A stretch of DNA of 64,000 bases, taken from positions 1 through 64,000 of the forward strand of contig NZ_JNXI01000027.1 of the NCBI RefSeq assembly GCF_000717055.1, given 5' to 3'. Below the pieces are notes generated by a model. The model was not told the origin of the DNA, searched no databases, and saw only the letters and a list, made by a program, of their open reading frames with translations. The DNA is from Streptomyces iakyrus (lineage in GTDB: Bacteria > Actinomycetota > Actinomycetes > Streptomycetales > Streptomycetaceae). Shown one piece after another: positions 59,902-64,000 of the stretch (the first letter of the stretch is position 1; each line of letters begins with the position of its first letter). Both the position numbers and the translations under genes were made by a program.

Positions 59902-62739
59902 GTGACCGCACACCCGCCGCCCACCGCACCGTTCCGCGATCCGCAGCTGCCGTTCGCGAAGCGCGTCGACGATCTGCTGGGGCGGCTTACCCTCGACGAG
60001 AAGACGTCCTTCCTGCACCAGTTCGCCCCCGCCGTCGAGCGGCTCGGCCTCGCCGCCTTCCGCACCGGCCAGGAGGCCCTGCACGGGGTGGCGTGGATGG
60101 GCCCGGCGACGGTGTTCCCGCAGGCGGTCGGTCTCGGCGCCACCTGGAACCCGGAGCTGGTGCGGCGTGTCGGCGACGCGGTGTCCCGGGAGATCCGCGC
60201 GATGCGCGCCAAGGACGACCGGGTCGGCCTCAACGTCTGGTCCCCGACGGTCAACCTGCTGCGCCATCCCCTGTGGGGCCGCAACGAGGAGGGCTACTCG
60301 GAGGATCCGAAGCTCACCTCGGCGATCGCCACGGCCTACACCCACGGGCTGCGCGGCGACCACCCCACCTACTGGCGCACCGCGCCCGTGCTGAAGCACT
60401 GGCTGGCCCACAACAACGAGACGGACCGCTCCACGACGTCGAGCTCGGTGCGCCCGCGCGTGCTGCACGAGTACGACCTGCGGGCCTTCCGCGAGACCGT
60501 CGAGGCGGGTGCGGTGGCCGGGGTGATGCCGGCGTACAACCTGGTCAACGGCCGCCCCAACCACGTGTCGCCGCACCTGGCCGAGCACCTGCGGACCTGG
60601 ACCGAGGAGGAGCTGCTGGTCTGTTCGGACGCGGGCGCGCCGAGCAACCTGGTCGACTCGGAGCACTACTTCGACACCCACGAGGAGGCCACCGCCGCCT
60701 CCCTCGTCGCGGGTGTCGACAGCTTCACCGACCACGGCACGGACTCCTCGCAGATCACCGGACGGCTGCGCGGCGCCCTGGAGCGCGGTCTGCTGACCGA
60801 GGCCGATGTCGACACGGCCGTCCGCCGCCAGCTCTCGATCCGTTTCCGGCTCGGCGAGTTCGACCCGGGCCACGACCCGCACGACGCGACCGGCGAGTTC
60901 GACACCCCGGCGCACCGCGCCCTCGCCCAGGAGGCCGCCGAGCAGGCGATCGTGCTGCTCAAGAACGACGGGGTGCTGCCGCTCGCCCCGGACGCCCGGA
61001 TCGCCGTGGTGGGCCTGCTCGCCGACGAGTGCAAGCTCGACTGGTACAGCGGCACCCTCATCCACCGCTCGACCCCGCTGGAGGGCCTGTACGAGCGGTT
61101 CGGCGCGGAGCGGGTGGAGTTCGCGGAGGGCGTGGACCGCGTCCGGCTGAAGACCTCCACGGGTGCGTTCCTGCACGTGCCGGTGGCCGAAGGGGCCGCC
61201 ACCGAGGCGCGCGGGGCCGAGGGCGCGCTCGACCCGGCCCTGCTCACGGGCCGCACCGACCTGCCCGCACTCACGACCGGCGCCGACGGCACCGAACTGG
61301 CGCTCGCCGACTGGGGCGAGGGCGTCCTGACCCTGCGCGCCCCCGACGGCCGCTACCTCTCGGTCGCCGACGACGGCTGCCTGCGCGCCTCCGCCGACCA
61401 GCCGGGCGGCTGGATCGTGCAGGAGACGTTCCGCCTGGAGCCGCACGGGAACGGGCACCTCCTCAAGCACCTGGGGACGGGTCGCCACGTGTGTGTCTCC
61501 GCCGACGGCGTGAAGGTTGCCGACGCGGACCCCGAGGTCTTCGAGCTGGTCGTCGCCGAGCGCGGCGAGGAGGCGGCGGCGCGTGCCGCGGCGGCGGCCG
61601 ACGTGGTCGTGGTGGTCGCGGGCAACGACCCGTACATCAACGGCCGCGAGACCGAGGACCGTACGACCCTGCGCCTGCCGGAACACCAGGAGCGGCTGCT
61701 GCGGGCGGCCCGCGCCGCGAACCCGGCCACCGTGCTGGCGCTGGTCTCCGCCTACCCCTACGCCATCGACCCCGCCGGGCTCCCTGCGGTGCTGTGGACC
61801 GCGCACGGCGGCCAGGCGGGCGGCACCGCCCTGGCCCGCGTCCTGGCCGGTGACGTCTCCCCCGCCGGCCGCCTCCCGCAGACCTGGTACGCCGACGACG
61901 CCGACCTGCCCGGCCTCCTCGACTACGACGTGATCGGCTCCCGCCAGACGTACCTCTACTTCGAAGGCACGCCTCTGTTCCCGTTCGGGCACGGCCTGTC
62001 GTACGCGTCGTTCACGTACGGCGGCCTGACGGCCCGGGCCGGGGACGGGGCGTTGCGCGTCTCCTTCTCGGTCACCAACACCGGTGACGTCACCGCCGAC
62101 GAGGTGGCGCAGCTCTACGCCCGGGCCGTCGACCCGTCCGTGCCGCGTCCGCGCCGCGAGCTGCTGGACCACCGACGCGTCACCCTCGCCCCGGGGTCGA
62201 CGGCGGAGCTGGCCTTCGAGATCCCGCTGAGCGCCTTCGGGTTCTTCGACGTCGCCCAGGACCGGTGGCGCGTGGAGCCCGGCGCGTACGAGCTGCTGGC
62301 CGGGGCGTCCAGCGAGGACGTCCGGCTGCGCGCGACGGTCACGCTCGACGGCGAGCCGGCCCTGCCCCGCGCGGTCGTCGCGAACGGCCTCCCGGCGGCC
62401 GGGTTCGACGAGTACAGCGGCATCGAGATCGTGGACCGCACGAAGGTGTCGGGCGACGCGGTGACACCGGCGGACCAGGCGATGGGCGAACTCGTCTATC
62501 GCGGCTGCGACTTCGGGCGGGGCATCTCCGGGGTGACGGTGGAGGTGGCCGGCGAGGGCTCGGTCGAGCTGTCCCTCGACGGCGGCCCGGTGCTCGCGGT
62601 GCTGTCGACCGCGGCCCCCACCCCGGGCCCGTACGACTACGTCTCCCTCGACGCCTCCGTCGCAGCGGCGGGCGTCCACGACGTGCACCTCAGGCTGCGC
62701 GGCCCGCTGCGGCTCGCGCACGTCGGCTTCTCCGGTTGA
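59902..62739 (+). CDS. GH3 family glycosidase with internal trefoil-like insertion and CBM6-like tail
   Basis: A 945-residue enzyme without a signal peptide. The barrel domain has KHWLAHNNE and the nucleophile D243 in LLVCSDAGAP. The alpha/beta sandwich domain begins near 340 (EQAIVLLKNDGVLPL) but is interrupted by about 410-555: DGRYLSVADDG, RLEPHGNGHLLKHLGTG and RHVCVSADG are repeated units like fascin or beta-trefoil folds. The position is where other GH3 enzymes carry PA14. The GH3 fold resumes (VVVVVAGNDPYINGRETEDR), then a fibronectin-III-like domain (about 670-780) and a CBM6-like beta-sandwich (about 830-945). Expected to release glucose from xyloglucan oligosaccharides; specificity is unknown. 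Confidence 0.9.
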   Translation: MTAHPPPTAPFRDPQLPFAKRVDDLLGRLTLDEKTSFLHQFAPAVERLGLAAFRTGQEALHGVAWMGPATVFPQAVGLGATWNPELVRRVGDAVSREIRAMRAKDDRVGLNVWSPTVNLLRHPLWGRNEEGYSEDPKLTSAIATAYTHGLRGDHPTYWRTAPVLKHWLAHNNETDRSTTSSSVRPRVLHEYDLRAFRETVEAGAVAGVMPAYNLVNGRPNHVSPHLAEHLRTWTEEELLVCSDAGAPSNLVDSEHYFDTHEEATAASLVAGVDSFTDHGTDSSQITGRLRGALERGLLTEADVDTAVRRQLSIRFRLGEFDPGHDPHDATGEFDTPAHRALAQEAAEQAIVLLKNDGVLPLAPDARIAVVGLLADECKLDWYSGTLIHRSTPLEGLYERFGAERVEFAEGVDRVRLKTSTGAFLHVPVAEGAATEARGAEGALDPALLTGRTDLPALTTGADGTELALADWGEGVLTLRAPDGRYLSVADDGCLRASADQPGGWIVQETFRLEPHGNGHLLKHLGTGRHVCVSADGVKVADADPEVFELVVAERGEEAAARAAAAADVVVVVAGNDPYINGRETEDRTTLRLPEHQERLLRAARAANPATVLALVSAYPYAIDPAGLPAVLWTAHGGQAGGTALARVLAGDVSPAGRLPQTWYADDADLPGLLDYDVIGSRQTYLYFEGTPLFPFGHGLSYASFTYGGLTARAGDGALRVSFSVTNTGDVTADEVAQLYARAVDPSVPRPRRELLDHRRVTLAPGSTAELAFEIPLSAFGFFDVAQDRWRVEPGAYELLAGASSEDVRLRATVTLDGEPALPRAVVANGLPAAGFDEYSGIEIVDRTKVSGDAVTPADQAMGELVYRGCDFGRGISGVTVEVAGEGSVELSLDGGPVLAVLSTAAPTPGPYDYVSLDASVAAAGVHDVHLRLRGPLRLAHVGFSG

Positions 62740-62768
62740 GGGTCCGGAGCAGGCCGGCACAGAGAAGG

Positions 62769-62800
62769 GGCCCGGCACCGGAAGGCATCGGTGCCGGGCC
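62769..62800. terminator. Bidirectional terminator between GH3 and ALDH
   Basis: A perfect 12-bp stem (62769-62780 with 62789-62800), 8-nt loop, followed on the plus strand by TCTTGTT. It lies between convergent genes. Confidence 0.8.
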
Positions 62801-62816
62801 TCTTGTTGGAGCTTAC

Positions 62817-62833
62817 ATGAAAATGGTTCTCAT
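62817..62833. promoter_or_regulatory. Zur-box-like palindrome
   Basis: ATGAAAATGGTTCTCAT is an imperfect palindrome (6 of 7 arm positions) that closely matches the Streptomyces Zur site around TGAAAATGATTTTCA. It lies between the terminator and the stop codon of the minus-strand ALDH gene, with no promoter or gene start nearby. Confidence 0.5.
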
Positions 62834-62836
62834 GAG

Positions 62837-64000
62837 CTAGAGGTTGATGCCGGTGAGGACCAGCACGCGCTCGTACGTGTAGTCCTCCATGGCGAACCGC
62901 ACGCCCTCACGGCCCACGCCGGACTGCTTGACGCCGCCGTACGGCATCTGGTCGGCGCGGTAGGACGGCACGTCGCCGATGACGACACCGCCGACCTCCA
63001 GGGCCCGGTGGGCGCGGAAGGCGGTCTGCAGGTCGTGGGTGAACACACCCGCCTGGAGGCCGTACTTGGAGTCGTTGACGGCGGCGAAGGCCGCGGCCTC
63101 GCCGTCCGCCTTCTGCACGGTCAGGACCGGTCCGAAGACCTCCTCGCAGGAGATCGTGACGCCGGCCGGGACCTCGGCCAGGACGGTCGGCGCGTAGGAG
63201 GCGCCGTCGCGCTTGCCACCGGTGAGCAGCTGCGCGCCGGCGTCCACGGCCTCCTGGACCCACGTCTCGACGCGCCGGGCGGCGTCCTCGCTGACCAGCG
63301 GGCCGACGTCGGTGGCGTCGTCGCCCGGGTCGCCGGTGACCTGGGCCTCGACGGCGGCGACGATGCGCGGCAGCAGCCGGTCGTACACCGAGGCGTCGGC
63401 GATGACCCGCTGCACGGAGATGCAGGACTGGCCGCCCTGGTAGTTGGAGAAGGCGGCGATGCGGTTCGCCGCCCAGTCGAGGTCCTCGTCACTCGCCCAG
63501 TCTGCGAGGACGACGGCCGCGCCGTTGCCGCCCAGCTCCAGGGTGCAGTGCTTGCGCGGCACCGAGTCCATGATCGCGTAGCCGACCTTCTCGGAACCGG
63601 TGAAGGAGATGACGGGCAGCCGCTCGTCCTGCACCAGGGCCGGCATCTTGTCGTTGGCGACCGGCAGGATGCTCCAGGAGCCAGCGGGCAGCTCGGTCTC
63701 GGCGAGCAGTTCGCCGATGATCAGGCCGGAGAGCGGGGTCGCCGGGGCCGGCTTGAGGATGATCGGGGCGCCGGCGGCGATGGCCGGGGCGACCTTGTGG
63801 GCGCAGAGGTTCAGCGGGAAGTTGAAGGGCGCGATGCCGAGCACGACGCCTTTGGGGAAGCGGCGGGTGAGGGCCAGCCGGCCCTGGCCGCCGAGGTCGG
63901 TGTCGAGCCGCTGGGCCTCGCCGCCGTTGAACCGCCGGGCCTCCTCGGCCGCGAACCGGAACACGGACACGGCCCGGCCGACCTCGCCGCGCGCCCACTT
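62837..64000 (-). CDS. NAD(P)-dependent aldehyde dehydrogenase (partial)
   Basis: The C-terminal 387 residues of an aldehyde dehydrogenase; the reading frame continues past the right edge. The sequence from KWARGEVGRAVSVFRFAAEE continues through APFNFPLN, KPAPATPLSG, the FTGSEKVG NAD loop, catalytic glutamate in LELGGNG, catalytic cysteine in GQSCISVQ, and the EEVFGPVL motif. The substrate is not evident. It is convergent with GH3. Confidence 0.92.
   Translation of the reverse strand, partial: KWARGEVGRAVSVFRFAAEEARRFNGGEAQRLDTDLGGQGRLALTRRFPKGVVLGIAPFNFPLNLCAHKVAPAIAAGAPIILKPAPATPLSGLIIGELLAETELPAGSWSILPVANDKMPALVQDERLPVISFTGSEKVGYAIMDSVPRKHCTLELGGNGAAVVLADWASDEDLDWAANRIAAFSNYQGGQSCISVQRVIADASVYDRLLPRIVAAVEAQVTGDPGDDATDVGPLVSEDAARRVETWVQEAVDAGAQLLTGGKRDGASYAPTVLAEVPAGVTISCEEVFGPVLTVQKADGEAAAFAAVNDSKYGLQAGVFTHDLQTAFRAHRALEVGGVVIGDVPSYRADQMPYGGVKQSGVGREGVRFAMEDYTYERVLVLTGINL

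Noticed and set aside
59791..62778. Minus-strand open frame of 995 codons
   Set aside because: Antisense shadow of GH3; high GC leaves stops rare in this frame.

Overview
The window is chromosomal DNA from a high-GC actinomycete, almost certainly a Streptomyces. Coding regions have strong third-position GC bias, GTG and TTG starts are common, and many stop/start junctions overlap by 4 nt. From memory, the gene order (rnj, dapA, thyX ... dapB, M16 peptidase, pnp, rpsO ... ribF, truB, rbfA, infB, ylxR, nusA, rimP ... proS ... ispG, rseP, dxr) is the core arrangement of Streptomyces coelicolor around SCO5745 to SCO5694. No search was run, so names rest on motif recognition.

Layout. 1-527: the 5' end of a 16S rRNA gene (minus strand) with its leader, then a perfect 18-bp terminator stem. 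559-10826: a minus-strand housekeeping block with RNase J, DapA, ThyX, DapB, an M16 peptidase, PNPase and S15, plus three small proteins. 11095-15603: a DUF397 protein and a 1251-residue proline-rich protein ending in a MinD/ParA-like (EspI-type) ATPase. 15900-21770: a complete five-gene dipeptide/oligopeptide ABC importer operon. 21837-33595 (minus): RibF, a large trypsin-like/STAND/repeat protein, and the translation block truB-rbfA-DUF503-infB-ylxR-nusA-rimP. 33813-35754 (plus): a lipoprotein, a ferritin-like protein and a kinase-fold protein. 35838-42975 (minus): ProS, two acetyltransferases and the MEP-pathway group ispG-rseP-dxr, in which ispG is broken. 43072-45012 (minus): an acyl-CoA dehydrogenase.

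45240-62739 is the most coherent accessory region and reads as a xyloglucan utilisation locus. A LacI-type repressor with a GH31 alpha-xylosidase-like enzyme lies on the plus strand. A long minus-strand run carries an LplA/B/C-type sugar importer, GH74, GH42, GH95 and GH12 enzymes. A divergent GH3 beta-glucosidase-like enzyme lies on the plus strand. The palindrome TCGAAGCGCTTCGA, or a near copy, occurs twice in front of the repressor and twice in the divergent GH3/importer promoter region, tying the ends into one probable regulon. GH74 and GH12 have export signals; GH31, GH42, GH95 and GH3 have none. This suggests outside cleavage of the backbone, import of oligosaccharides, and inside removal of xylose, galactose, fucose and glucose. 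The importer has no ATPase gene here, so a shared ATPase such as MsiK is expected.

Main oddities: ispG has lost about 55 residues and its reading frame near the N-terminus; the STAND-like protein lacks both the protease serine and the Walker A lysine; the EspI-like ATPase stands without any type VII secretion genes; the GH3 enzyme carries a trefoil-like insertion and a CBM6-like tail; and a Zur-box-like palindrome sits in a convergent gap before a partial aldehyde dehydrogenase gene at the right edge.
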